Notes under the pieces: model-generated
Seen by the model: the letters and a program-made list of their open reading frames with translations, nothing else
Told to the model about the DNA's origin: nothing
Database searches by the model: none
DNA from: Parahaliea aestuarii
Lineage (GTDB): Bacteria; Pseudomonadota; Gammaproteobacteria; Pseudomonadales; Halieaceae
Assembly (NCBI RefSeq): GCF_008064635.1
Contig: NZ_VRYZ01000001.1
Coordinates: 682,001 to 746,000 of the forward strand
Direction of reading: 5' to 3'
Length of the DNA stretch: 64,000 nucleotides
Made by a program: the position numbers and the translations under genes
Part shown: in pieces, positions 8,491 through 16,844 of the stretch
Numbering within the stretch: the first letter of the stretch is position 1
Layout of the letters: the number at the start of each line of letters is the position of its first letter

Positions 8491-8541
8491 CCGCCACGCA
8501 GTGGCGGTCATCCCTGCCGCTTCAGGCAGGGATCCATCCTG
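8490..8541. repeat. Double palindrome, REP-like, between converging sspB and dolP
   Basis: Two adjacent hairpins: ACCGCCAC/GTGGCGGT (8490-8508, loop GCA) and ATCCCTGCC/GGCAGGGAT (8510-8533), followed by CCATCCTGG. The second with its flanks resembles the common proteobacterial motif GTCATyCCyGC...GCrGGrATCCA, a REP-type sequence. It lies between two converging genes and could act as a bidirectional terminator or transcript end. Confidence 0.6.
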
Positions 8542-8572
8542 GATAGAAGCACGCAGCGGCGGTCACTCCGTT

Positions 8573-9145
8573 TCAGCCCGACACAATCTCAAACAGCCTT
8601 ACCACACGCTGCACGCCGGACAGGCCGGCGGCCACATCGGTCACCCGGTCGGCCTCGGCCTGGGTGGCCATGCCCATCAGATAGACCACGCCGTTTTCGG
8701 TCACGACCTTGGTGCGCATGCCGGGTGTACTGGAGTGTCCGATCAGCCAGGATTTGACCTTCGCGGTAATCCAGGCGTCTGCGGTGCGCGTCATGCCGGA
8801 ACTGGCCGCGGCCACCTCCAGTTCGTTGTAGATGCGGCGTACCCCGCGAATCTTGCGTACCACATCAGACGCCTTGTTTTTCAATTCTTCGCTGGCGACC
8901 TGCCCGGCCAGCAGCACGAATCCGTTGTAGCTGACGATGACCAGGTGGGCCTGCTCAAAGCGCGCGTCCGAGGCGCGGATATTGACCGTGGCCTTGGTTT
9001 CGACGGCTTCGTCTTCCAGTTGCCGGCCCATGGTGCGTTCCACCGGTTCGTCCTCAATGGGATTGGACTTCATGGTGGCGAGCATGCTGCCGCAGCCCGA
9101 CAGGGAGAGACTGGCGACAAGGAGGGGGGCGAAGAGATAACGCAT
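8573..9145 (-). CDS. dolP: Dual-BON-domain outer-membrane lipoprotein DolP (YraP)
   Basis: Lipoprotein with two BON domains; DolP in E. coli helps keep the outer membrane intact and supports BAM function. The 190 residues begin with a lipoprotein signal (LSLSGC, lipid cysteine C18, followed by G, consistent with outer-membrane sorting). BON 1 is about residues 46-115 and BON 2 about 120-190. The ATG at 9145 is chosen because it starts the signal peptide; it is 4 bases after the diaA stop, in the same order (diaA then dolP) as in E. coli. Confidence 0.92.
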   Translation of the reverse strand: MRYLFAPLLVASLSLSGCGSMLATMKSNPIEDEPVERTMGRQLEDEAVETKATVNIRASDARFEQAHLVIVSYNGFVLLAGQVASEELKNKASDVVRKIRGVRRIYNELEVAAASSGMTRTADAWITAKVKSWLIGHSSTPGMRTKVVTENGVVYLMGMATQAEADRVTDVAAGLSGVQRVVRLFEIVSG

Positions 9146-9149
9146 GGAG

Positions 9150-9749
9150 TCAGTGTCCTGTAAAACCGCCGAACAGGGCGTGGTCAATGAATTCGCAAAG
9201 ATTCTGGAGCAGCACGGCGTGGCGCTCCAGCGCGCGGGACGGTGCAATCCGGTCCAGGGCGATGGCCGCATCCCCTGCGCTGAGCAGGGCGGGGATGCGC
9301 TCGTCCACGCCGTTCGACAGCAGGGCGATAGCCATGTTCCGCTCGCGGGCGCTTTCCAGGGCGCGCTGCAACTGCCCGTTGAGGCCAGCGCTGGCAATGC
9401 ACAGCAGCACATCGCCGCTCTGCCCCAGGGCCAGCACCTGGCGGGCGTAGATTTCATCACTGCCATCGGCACTGGCGATCGCTCCGACCACGCCGCCATC
9501 GCTGGCCAGGGCCAGGGCTGGCAGGGCGGGGCGCTCCTGCTGGAAGTGCCCCAGCAGGTTGATGGCGAACAGTTGCGCGAGGGCGGCGTCGGGGCCGCTG
9601 CCGCAGGCCAGGATTTTGCGCTCGTTGAGCATGGCGGCCACCATCAGTTCGGCGCCGGTGGCAAGGGCGGGCGCGGCCGGGTCCACCGCCATGGCCAGTG
9701 CTTCAATGGTGCCCTGGCAGTTGGCGGCCAGCAGTTCATAGTGATCCAT
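9150..9749 (-). CDS. diaA: DnaA initiator-associating protein DiaA (SIS domain)
   Basis: SIS-domain protein related to GmhA. DiaA binds DnaA and promotes timely initiation at oriC. It has 199 residues with the SIS nucleotide-sugar loop ILACGSGPDA near residue 46 and LLCIASAG near 115. The yraN-diaA-dolP order supports DiaA over a sedoheptulose phosphate isomerase. The gene is 24 bases after yraN. Confidence 0.9.
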   Translation of the reverse strand: MDHYELLAANCQGTIEALAMAVDPAAPALATGAELMVAAMLNERKILACGSGPDAALAQLFAINLLGHFQQERPALPALALASDGGVVGAIASADGSDEIYARQVLALGQSGDVLLCIASAGLNGQLQRALESARERNMAIALLSNGVDERIPALLSAGDAAIALDRIAPSRALERHAVLLQNLCEFIDHALFGGFTGH

Positions 9750-9773
9750 GCGATGTTCCCGGAGTGGTGTGGC

Positions 9774-10133
9774 TCAGGCAGTGAATGCGGACCGAATCCA
9801 CAGAGGGTCCGGCGCCGGCGATGATTGTCGCGGCTCGAAGGCGATAACGTCAAATCGGCAGGGGTAATTGCGCCAGCGGGGCTGGGAGCGCAGGAACAGG
9901 CTGGCGGCCAGCTGCAGTTTGCGCTGCTTGCGCCGGTCGACGGAAGCGGCGGCCCCGGCATAGCGCGGATTGCTGCGGGCTCGCACCTCCACGAACACCA
10001 GGGTATCGCCGTCGAGGGCGACGATATCCAGTTCACCTCCGCGGTAGCGGATATTGCGCCCCACCAGGCGCAGCCCCTGTTGCTGCAGGTATTCGGCGGC
10101 GCGGTTCTCGTGCGGATCGTCGGCGGTAGTCAG
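9774..10133 (-). CDS. yraN: YraN family endonuclease-fold protein (UPF0102), probable CTG start
   Basis: Small UPF0102 protein with a restriction-endonuclease-like fold; role unknown. The core GGELDIVALDGDTLVFVEV is clear. The conserved N-terminal part (ENRAAEYLQQQGLRLVGRN) lies upstream of the first GTG (10064), and no ATG, GTG or TTG exists in frame between it and a stop at 10170. A strong GAGGAGG Shine-Dalgarno (10142-10148) sits 8 bases before a CTG codon at 10133, so I place the start there (119 residues). ACG 10136 is a less likely alternative. The gene lies 36 bases after lpoA. Confidence 0.8.
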   Translation of the reverse strand: MTTADDPHENRAAEYLQQQGLRLVGRNIRYRGGELDIVALDGDTLVFVEVRARSNPRYAGAAASVDRRKQRKLQLAASLFLRSQPRWRNYPCRFDVIAFEPRQSSPAPDPLWIRSAFTA

Positions 10134-10169
10134 CGTGACGGCCTCCTCAATGGCAGGCCGCCAGTATAG

Positions 10170-11993
10170 TCAGCGCGGCTTCAGTCGGCCGCCATCAAAT
10201 GTGGCCGCCTGTGGCTCGCGGCGGATGCGCAGTTGCGGATCCATGCTGAGCAGGCCGGTGCTGCCCCGCAGCAGGGCATCGGCCCCCGCCTGCAACTGGG
10301 CAAAGCGGCTCTGCAGCAGGAAGGCATCGGCGCCGAGGGCGTTCAGCCGGGTGTAGCTGTCGCTGCCGGTGTCACCGGCGGCGATCGCCACCCGCAGGCC
10401 CGGGTCGGCCCCGAGTAGCCACGGCAGTTCGGCGAGAATAATACCGTTGAGGTCGCTGTCACCGCGCCCGGGGATGCCGCTGTACACCGCCGACGGTGCG
10501 TAGACCGGGATATCCCCCGCGTAGTGGAAGGCCAGCAGGGGCTTGATGGCACGGGCCTCGTCGGGACTGCCGGCCAGCAGGAAGATGGCGTCGATGTCCT
10601 GGCGCCGGCGAGCGCTTGTCTCGATATTGGTGGCCAGCATGGCGCGGACCTGGCGCGCCCGGGCCTCGCTGGCGTCGAGCTGCAGGGCCTGTTTGATGGT
10701 GTCGGAGTAAGCCTCTGCGCTGGCGTAGGTTATGGCGCTGACAATATCCCCGCCCAGCGCCTGCCAGTGCTGCTGCAGGGTGTCATTGAGCTTGTCGCCC
10801 CACTCGCCGGCCGGGCGCACGATCAGGGCGCGGCGGGCACCGCCGTTCCAGGCCTGGGTGGCGAGGGTGTCCACTTCGTCCTCCGGAGACAGCGAGAGTT
10901 GCACCAGTGCTGTCGGCCCCGGGGGCAGGGGGTCGTCGCTGCGGTTCAGGGCCAGTACCGGTACCGGCCGATCGGGCATCTGGCCGACCGCGCTCACCGC
11001 CTGTTTGCTGAGCGGCCCGACCACCATGGTCGCGCCCTGGCGCACCGCGTCCTGGTAGGCGCTCACCGCGTCGGGGTAGGCGCTGGTGTCCAGCACCAGC
11101 AGCTCGTGTTCTGGCGCGCCGGAGGCGGCGGATCGGTAGTAGGCGGCCAGATAGCCGTCTTGTACCGCCCTTGCGGCTGGGGCCAGGCGGCCGCTGAGGG
11201 GCAGCAGCAGCGCCACGGTCTGTGTGTTCAGAGGTTTGTCCAGCAGCGCACCCAGGCCGCCCGGCAGGGGGGACGCGGCGGGGTGCTGGGAATGCTCGTC
11301 GCGCCACTGGCGCAGCCCACTCTCCAGCGCGGAAGGGCTGCTGGCATTGGCGGTTAGGCGCGCAAGATCCAGCCATGCCTGCCAGTCGCTGTCAGCCTGG
11401 CCGCTGGCGGCGGCCAGTTGCTCCGCCGGCACTCGCTCCAGGTCGCGCCAGATACTGGCCTTGAGAGACCGGGCACCGGGTTGCTGCGGATCGGCGCTCA
11501 GCAACCGGCTGCCCATGCGGGCGCTGTCCAGGTAGTTGCCAGCGGCGGCGCTCAACTGGCGCTGAAAGCTGATGATCCTGTCGGAGAGGGCGAGGGCGGT
11601 GTCCGCCGCCGGATAGTCCTGCAGCCTGGCGCGGGCCTGTTCGGGCCGGCCGCGCTGCCAGGCAATGCGCGCCTGCAGATAGCGCAGGTAGGCCTCGTCG
11701 TTGTGGTTGAGCGGCGCAGTTATGTCCACAAGGCTGCGCTCGGCCTGCATCCAGTCCTGCCGTGCCAACTGTGCCTCAGCCCGGGCGAAGGCCGGGGCGT
11801 AGACGCTGTCGGGCAGTGAGCGATCCGCCGCGGCTTCCTTGGGCAGGCTGGTTTCCGCTGCACTGTCGGGCGGCTCGGGCAGGTCGTCCGGGCGCTCCTG
11901 CACCGGGGTCTCAGCGCAGGCCTGCAATAACAGGGCGGCGGCCAGCAGCAGGCCGGCGAGGGGGCGGTGGCGACGTGTCGGGTAATCTCTCAT
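10170..11993 (-). CDS. lpoA: LpoA-type lipoprotein activator of penicillin-binding protein 1A (LppC family)
   Basis: Outer-membrane lipoprotein that stimulates the peptidoglycan synthase PBP1A. The 607 residues begin with a signal peptide and lipobox LLQAC (lipid cysteine C26), then a helical TPR-like N-terminal domain (about 40-240), then a periplasmic-binding-protein-like C-terminal domain from about 255 (TVALLLPLSGRLAPAARAV, ATMVVGPLSKQAV, AIFLLAGSPDEARAI). It is divergent from rsmI and is the first gene of the lpoA-yraN-diaA-dolP operon. Confidence 0.93.
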   Translation of the reverse strand: MRDYPTRRHRPLAGLLLAAALLLQACAETPVQERPDDLPEPPDSAAETSLPKEAAADRSLPDSVYAPAFARAEAQLARQDWMQAERSLVDITAPLNHNDEAYLRYLQARIAWQRGRPEQARARLQDYPAADTALALSDRIISFQRQLSAAAGNYLDSARMGSRLLSADPQQPGARSLKASIWRDLERVPAEQLAAASGQADSDWQAWLDLARLTANASSPSALESGLRQWRDEHSQHPAASPLPGGLGALLDKPLNTQTVALLLPLSGRLAPAARAVQDGYLAAYYRSAASGAPEHELLVLDTSAYPDAVSAYQDAVRQGATMVVGPLSKQAVSAVGQMPDRPVPVLALNRSDDPLPPGPTALVQLSLSPEDEVDTLATQAWNGGARRALIVRPAGEWGDKLNDTLQQHWQALGGDIVSAITYASAEAYSDTIKQALQLDASEARARQVRAMLATNIETSARRRQDIDAIFLLAGSPDEARAIKPLLAFHYAGDIPVYAPSAVYSGIPGRGDSDLNGIILAELPWLLGADPGLRVAIAAGDTGSDSYTRLNALGADAFLLQSRFAQLQAGADALLRGSTGLLSMDPQLRIRREPQAATFDGGRLKPR

Positions 11994-12080
11994 GCTATCC
12001 TTCGCTACTTTCTCGGCACCGCGGAACTGGCGCGGTGCTGGCCATTATAGAGTGATTGCGCGCAAGGGTAAGGTTGGCGA

Positions 12081-12917
12081 GTGAAACTGGATTCCGGACT
12101 GTACGTGGTGGCAACCCCCATCGGCAACCTCGGGGACATCAGCCGCCGCGCCCTCGAGGTACTGGCGGCGGCCGATCTGGTGGCGGCCGAAGACACCCGG
12201 ACGACCCGTAACCTGCTGGCGAAATTCAACATCGACAACCAGGTGCTGGCCTATCACGACCACTCCGACGCGCGCGCCGGGCGGCGCATTCTGGACTGTG
12301 TCACCGGCGGGGGCGTGGTGGCGCTGGTATCCGATGCCGGCACTCCGCTGATTTCCGACCCCGGCTATCGCCTGGTACGCGACGCCCAGGAGGCGGGGCT
12401 GGTGGTGTTTCCGGTGCCGGGTCCCTGCGCCGCTGTGGCGGCTCTGTCGGCCTCGGGCCTGCCCACCGACCGCTTCCTGTTCGAGGGCTTCCTGCCGGGC
12501 AAGGCGACTGCCCGTCAGGGCCGGCTGGCGGAATTGGCCCAGCGTCCGGAAACCCTGGTGTTCTACGAGGCACCGCACCGGGTGCTGGAATGCCTGGCGG
12601 ATATGGTCGAAGCCTTTGGTGCAGAGCGCGAGGCACTGCTGGCGCGGGAACTCACCAAGGCCTTCGAAACCCTGCGCCGGGCGCCGCTGGCCGACCTGCA
12701 GACCTTTGTGGCCGCCGACAGCAATCAGCAGCGCGGCGAGATCGTGCTGGTGGTGGCCGGGCAGCGCGACCGGGTGGAGACCATCGATGCCGACAGCGCC
12801 CGGCTGCTGCGCCGGTTGGCGCAAGAGCTGCCGCCAAAGCGGGCGGCGGCGGTGGTGGCCGATCTCACCGGGCTGCGCAAAAAGCAGCTCTATGACTTCC
12901 TGTTGCAGCAGGATTGA
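12081..12917 (+). CDS. rsmI: 16S rRNA (cytidine-1402 2'-O)-methyltransferase
   Basis: SAM-dependent tetrapyrrole-methylase-fold enzyme that 2'-O-methylates C1402 of 16S rRNA. The 278 residues start at a GTG with AAGG upstream. Family motifs: YVVATPIGNLGDISRRA at 8-24, AAEDTRTTRNLL near 40, VSDAGTPLISDPGY near 85 and VFYEAPHR near 160. It lies between divergent lpoA and rnpB, as in Pseudomonas. Confidence 0.96.
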   Translation: MKLDSGLYVVATPIGNLGDISRRALEVLAAADLVAAEDTRTTRNLLAKFNIDNQVLAYHDHSDARAGRRILDCVTGGGVVALVSDAGTPLISDPGYRLVRDAQEAGLVVFPVPGPCAAVAALSASGLPTDRFLFEGFLPGKATARQGRLAELAQRPETLVFYEAPHRVLECLADMVEAFGAEREALLARELTKAFETLRRAPLADLQTFVAADSNQQRGEIVLVVAGQRDRVETIDADSARLLRRLAQELPPKRAAAVVADLTGLRKKQLYDFLLQQD

Positions 12918-12934
12918 AATGCCGACGATAGCGC

Positions 12935-12963
12935 TTGCCTTGCCCCGGCGCCCCGCGTAGTCT
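12935..12963 (+). promoter_or_regulatory. Probable rnpB promoter
   Basis: TTGCCT (12935-12940) and TAGTCT (12958-12963) with a 17-base spacer; the RNA would begin about 7 bases later, where the first P1 strand starts. Confidence 0.55.
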
Positions 12964-12969
12964 TGCCGC

Positions 12970-13330
12970 CGAGTCGGTCAGGCGATCGCTTCGCCGTCAG
13001 CTTCGGCTGCGGGCGGGGAGGAAAGTCCGGGCTCCATAGGGCAGGGTGCCAGGTAACGCCTGGGGGGCGCGAGCCTACGGAAAGTGCAACAGAAAGGATA
13101 CCGCCTGGCTACTTCGGTGGCCCGGTAAGGGTGAAATGGTGCGGTAAGAGCGCACCGCGCGGCTGGCAACAGGCGCGGCGATGGTAAACCCCACTCGGAG
13201 CAAGACCAAATAGGAATCCATACGCTGCGGCCCGCAGTGGATTCGGGTAGGTCGCTACAGGCAGGCGGTGACGCCTGTCGCAGATGAATGATCGTCCACG
13301 ACAGAACCCGGCTTATCGACCGACTCAACT
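12970..13330 (+). ncRNA. rnpB: RNase P RNA, bacterial type A
   Basis: Catalytic RNA of RNase P, which removes the 5' leader of tRNA precursors. The conserved core GAGGAAAGTCCGGGCTCC is at 13017-13034, ACAGAAAGGATACCGCC and AAGGGTGAAAT follow, and the 3' core reads AGATGAATGATCGTCCACGA then ACAGAACCCGGCTTAT. The outer P1 helix pairs GAGTCGGT (12971-12978) with ACCGACTC (13319-13326). A T run (13330-13335) follows. The exact ends are good to a few bases. A diverged copy of the last 47 bases is found at 16589. Confidence 0.97.
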
Positions 13331-13442
13331 TTTTCTGTCACGTACATCCACCATGCAGGCATGGAAGCGTTGCCGGATTGTCATATTGGCGTCATAGAAT
13401 GCCGGCTGGACTCTTCAGAATAATCCGCAGAAAGCCGCATCC

Positions 13443-15122
13443 ATGACTCTTCTCATCAGAATTTCCGCCGTCGCGCTGATGCTCGTGGTCGCGTTCATCG
13501 CCCTCGTTTTCCTGGTGATTCCCGCCTTCAGGCATCAGGATCTGACGCCGGTCTATGCCACCGAATTTGCCAGCAAGGTCACGACTGCCTCGGCACCGTC
13601 CATTAATGAGGGTATTGGCGGCGTGGTGACCGTGGCGGGGAAGGGCACTACCGCCATGCTCCGTGTCTATAACCGGCCGCGCAAGGAGCGGTTTGTCGAT
13701 GTAGTGACTACAGAATTCACTGAACTGGATGGCCGCTTTGAACTGGCGTTGTCCCCCGGCGACTACCAGTTGCTCGTCAGCAAGGGTCCCGAGTTCGAAT
13801 TCGTTTTCCACGACTTCAGTGTGAACGCCGGTGAATCCATCAACATGGATATCGATCTGGTGCAGCTGGTAGATATGACACAGAGGGGCTGGTTCGCCGG
13901 GGACCCTCACCAGCACTCCGCCTTTGCCGATGGCAAGGACGCAATCGATGACCTCCTTCGCGCCAATGCCGCCGTGGGCCTCCACTGGTCGGTGCAAACG
14001 GATCACAATGTGGTGGGCCAGAACCCGGTGGCCAGGCAGGCGGCCATCGACATGGGGCTCGAGCACGCGGGGCATGCCCCCTACCACACGGTGGGTGGCG
14101 ACGAAGTCACCACCCGAATTGGTCACATGATTGTGTGGGAGCCCCTGAATCCGCTGGGCGAATATGAGCATATCGACCATGAAACGCCCGGCCACGATGA
14201 CCCGCTGGAAGAGCGGCTGGACGCGATTCACCGTATCGCACATGAAATGCGGGAAATGGGGCAATTCCAGAACATTAACCATCCCCACGGCGGCTCGCGC
14301 GCCTATGAGGCCTTCGGAGACAACGCGAGCAGTACCTGGGGCGATATGAATCTGGACTGGGTGCGGCACAAAGAGACCGTCCTCCAGTTCGATGCAACCG
14401 AGGGCTGGAATGGCGGCTCCGGTTTTATGCAGGGTGGGATCTACTACTTCGGCTCCAGGGCTGAACACCCCTTTGAAGCGATGGAGCGGGTGTTTCACCA
14501 GTGGTATCGCCTGCTCAATACCGGTGCAAAGTTTCCCTCGCTGGGTTCCAGCGATACACACGACACCAAAGTGGCAGAGCAGATCGCGGGGTACAACCGC
14601 CTCAGTGAAGGCGTGAAAGAGGTATTTTTCGGCCTGCACCCCTACCTGCCGCAAGGTCTCGCCTACGCATTGACCGACGATGTACCCGGTGCCCTGATGT
14701 ACCAGCATCTGGACTTCGTGGAAAACCAGCTGGAGGACATCGCGCTGATGGGAGGTTCGCCCAGAACCTATGTGTACACCGGGGGCGAACTGACCACCGA
14801 GAAACTGGCGCAGAACATGGCGCACAGTTTTGTCACCAGTGGTCCACTTCTGCTGGCGCAAATCAACGGTGCCATGCCCGGGGAAACGGCGCTGCCACAG
14901 GCGCAGAATACGCTGGAGCTGGATATTGTCTCCCACAAACCCCTGAGCAGATTAATGGTTGTGGTCGACGGCGAGCTGGCGGTTGATAAACGCTACGATC
15001 ATGTGATGCATATCAAGGACAGTCTGGCCCTCGATATCCGGGGTAAGAAGTGGGCGATCGTGTACGTGGAGGGCGAGAACAATTATGCCTACGCCTACAC
15101 CAACCCGATCTACTTTCACTAG
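13443..15122 (+). CDS. CehA/McbA-type PHP-domain metallohydrolase, membrane anchored
   Basis: Predicted metal-dependent phosphoesterase-fold protein of the CehA/McbA group (PHP superfamily); members include carbaryl hydrolase, but the substrate here cannot be read from sequence. Of 559 residues, 5-27 form a signal anchor, about 58-140 an Ig/carboxypeptidase-regulatory-like beta domain, and 148-400 the PHP domain. Likely metal ligands: H156 and H158 in GDPHQHS (usually GDLHxHS), D187 and H188 in TDHN, E221 in GGDEVT, H228 in GHM, H280 and H282 in NHPHG, D371 and H373 in SSDTHD. A C-terminal beta domain follows. It is the first gene after rnpB, inside the repeat-bounded segment, and converges on the PA2778-like gene. 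Confidence 0.8.
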   Translation: MTLLIRISAVALMLVVAFIALVFLVIPAFRHQDLTPVYATEFASKVTTASAPSINEGIGGVVTVAGKGTTAMLRVYNRPRKERFVDVVTTEFTELDGRFELALSPGDYQLLVSKGPEFEFVFHDFSVNAGESINMDIDLVQLVDMTQRGWFAGDPHQHSAFADGKDAIDDLLRANAAVGLHWSVQTDHNVVGQNPVARQAAIDMGLEHAGHAPYHTVGGDEVTTRIGHMIVWEPLNPLGEYEHIDHETPGHDDPLEERLDAIHRIAHEMREMGQFQNINHPHGGSRAYEAFGDNASSTWGDMNLDWVRHKETVLQFDATEGWNGGSGFMQGGIYYFGSRAEHPFEAMERVFHQWYRLLNTGAKFPSLGSSDTHDTKVAEQIAGYNRLSEGVKEVFFGLHPYLPQGLAYALTDDVPGALMYQHLDFVENQLEDIALMGGSPRTYVYTGGELTTEKLAQNMAHSFVTSGPLLLAQINGAMPGETALPQAQNTLELDIVSHKPLSRLMVVVDGELAVDKRYDHVMHIKDSLALDIRGKKWAIVYVEGENNYAYAYTNPIYFH

Positions 15123-15136
15123 GGGGCAGGGATCGC

Positions 15137-16105
15137 TCAGGACGGTGCGGCGGGGCAGTCTTCACGATCGGGTTGCGCCGGATACTGATCCAGTTCCCCG
15201 GCGGTAGCCGCGATCACGGCCTCCAGTGCGGGGGCCAGTCCGCGGGCCTGTTGCGCCGGCGCCAGCACGGTCCGGGCGCTGGCGGGGCAGCCCAGCGCCA
15301 ATAGCAGGTCAGCGTAGTTGTTGCGACCGGCGTAGTGCTCCGGATCGCTAATCAATAGCTGCTCGAAGCGTTGGCTGGCAGCATGCTTATGCCCCGCCGA
15401 GCGCTGGGCATTGGCCGCACCAAACAGCAACTCTGCCTGTCCCGGCCAGCGCGTCACTGCGGCTTCCCAGCCGGGCAACACCGTTGGCGCCCCCATAACA
15501 CGCTCCGCATCCGCCAGGGCCTGTGTGACTGTTGCCGGCGTTGCAGAGGCGGGCAGGCGCCCGGGAGGAAGGGTGACTGCGGCCCAGTAGGCGGCCTTCT
15601 GCCAGCTGATCAGGAAGCGGGTGTGAGAAGCGGTGTGCCGGCGCTCGGTGCCGGAGCGCAGCAGCCACTGGCGCTCGCCGGAATGGTAGCCCACCACGAC
15701 GGCGTAGTGCCATTGCGGCAGCGCATCGATGCCCAGGTTCTGCATGACCAGCACCGGGTTTCCCGCCGCCAGCTCGCTGGTCAGTGCCTCGGGATTGCCG
15801 GCAATGCGGTAGGGGATGCGCCCATGGCGGCGGCTGGCCGCCAGCAGTTCTGCCTGCAGGCTGCCCTCGCGACCCGGCAGGAAAACGGCCTGCTCGAGGG
15901 CGCGGTCGTCAATATCCACGCCGCTGTAATTCAGCGTCGTGGCGAGGGCGGCGGGGCCGCATTGGTAGCGGGACTGGGGAAAAAACGGCACATCATCCAG
16001 TTCCACGGAAGCCGAGTCCGGCGCCGGAGGAATATCAGGAAAGGTGCCGCAGGCACTCAGCGCTGCGCCGAGCAAAAATACCGACAGCAGGCGCCCGGCA
16101 GTCAC
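15137..16105 (-). CDS. PA2778-like lipoprotein: C39 cysteine-peptidase fold plus TPR-like helices
   Basis: Putative exported cysteine peptidase of the PA2778 family. From the GTG at 16105 it has 322 residues: a lipoprotein signal (GAALSAC, lipid cysteine C19), a C39 papain-like domain (about 40-180) with C49 in QYQCGPAAL and H133 in QWHYAVVVGY, and helical repeats to the end. A TTG at 16171 would give 22 more residues overlapping the upstream gene, without a better signal peptide. It is paired with the PA2779-like gene, as in Pseudomonas. What it cuts, or whether it is active, is unknown. Confidence 0.78.
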   Translation of the reverse strand: MTAGRLLSVFLLGAALSACGTFPDIPPAPDSASVELDDVPFFPQSRYQCGPAALATTLNYSGVDIDDRALEQAVFLPGREGSLQAELLAASRRHGRIPYRIAGNPEALTSELAAGNPVLVMQNLGIDALPQWHYAVVVGYHSGERQWLLRSGTERRHTASHTRFLISWQKAAYWAAVTLPPGRLPASATPATVTQALADAERVMGAPTVLPGWEAAVTRWPGQAELLFGAANAQRSAGHKHAASQRFEQLLISDPEHYAGRNNYADLLLALGCPASARTVLAPAQQARGLAPALEAVIAATAGELDQYPAQPDREDCPAAPS

Positions 16106-16139
16106 GACAGCGGGGCGCCGGTGTGGGCTGCAGGCAGGC

Positions 16140-16514
16140 CTAGACCGCGGTGAAGATGTTGGTGACGCCAACCAGCTCCAGGATCAACAACACCACAAAG
16201 ACCGCGCCGATCAATCCCAGTATGTCGCCGCCTGCGGGCAGTTGCTCCATACGCTGGCCGAGCTGTTGCAGTTCAGCGGGGCTGAGGGCGGCAACGCGCG
16301 CCATCGCGTCTTCATGGGAGACGCCCATGGCCACCAGTTGCTGGCGCACCTCATCCCTGGCCAGCACCGCGTTGATCTGGGCCAGACGCCCGTCGCGGCT
16401 GGTTTCACTGACGTAGTCCGGCGTGGAAATAACGGCAGCCTGGGTGCTGGTGGCGGTGGTGGCGCAAACCAGAATCAAAGCCTGGAACAGCATCAGGATG
16501 CGAGCAGTAATCAT
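16140..16514 (-). CDS. PA2779-like small membrane protein
   Basis: A 124-residue protein of the PA2779 family: cleavable signal peptide (about 1-26, ending TQAA), a charged helical middle (RDGRLAQINAVLARDEVRQQL) and a C-terminal transmembrane segment (about 97-118). Proteins of this family sit next to PA2778-like cysteine peptidases, as here (34 bases apart). No catalytic motif is seen; function unknown. Confidence 0.78.
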   Translation of the reverse strand: MITARILMLFQALILVCATTATSTQAAVISTPDYVSETSRDGRLAQINAVLARDEVRQQLVAMGVSHEDAMARVAALSPAELQQLGQRMEQLPAGGDILGLIGAVFVVLLILELVGVTNIFTAV

Positions 16515-16588
16515 GGTGACCTCTAACTATGACTGTTGGTTATGACTCGGATGTTAAGGCATGCGAGGTGGGTATCCAAGTGTTCCTT

Positions 16589-16639
16589 GATGAAGGATTG
16601 CCCACGACAGAATCCGGCTTGTCGATCGACTCAATTTTT
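16589..16639 (+). repeat. Partial, diverged copy of the rnpB 3' end
   Basis: Bases 16589-16635 align without gaps to rnpB 13283-13329 with 7 differences, 6 of them transitions, and both copies run into T runs. Similarity stops abruptly upstream of GATGAA. The copy lacks the rest of the RNA and cannot work; it resembles the displaced 3' end left by integration into an RNA gene. Confidence 0.85.
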
Positions 16640-16815
16640 CCTCATCAGCCTTCTCCGGGTCAATTGATCCGCCCTGTCTCCCTCCCCTGCGAATTCATGA
16701 ACGAGCGCTTGCCCCTCAAATGCACATCCGTGGTGCGCAATGGCGTTCTACCGCACCTCCATTGCGCTCGGTTACACCAGAAACATGAAAAATAGTGTGA
16801 ATATACATGTGATTA

Positions 16816-16844
16816 TTGACATTTATTTTGGCAGGTGCCGTAAT
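16816..16844 (+). promoter_or_regulatory. Putative promoter of the TonB-dependent receptor gene
   Basis: Consensus TTGACA (16816-16821), 17-base spacer and CGTAAT (16839-16844). The TGTGAATAT motif 12 bases upstream of the -35 may be an operator; the same 9 bases recur at 27452-27460. Confidence 0.5.

Larger units (their letters stand above)
13331..16588. mobile_element. Putative inserted segment between rnpB 3' end and its partial copy
   Basis: Direct repeats of the rnpB 3' end (13283-13329 and 16589-16635; 40 of 47 positions identical, no gaps) bound this stretch, which holds three genes unrelated to the surrounding core. In many relatives rnpB is followed directly by mraZ. No integrase or transposase gene is visible, so if this was an integrative element it is decayed or was mobilised in trans. 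Assignment as a mobile element is inference. Confidence 0.45.

Noticed and set aside
9774-10064. yraN starting at GTG 10064
   Set aside because: This would remove the conserved N-terminal segment of the family and has no ribosome site, whereas the CTG at 10133 has both.
16529-16795. 88-codon open frame after the PA2779-like gene
   Set aside because: It runs through the rnpB 3' copy and the AT-rich promoter region and has no family likeness; the frame is chance.
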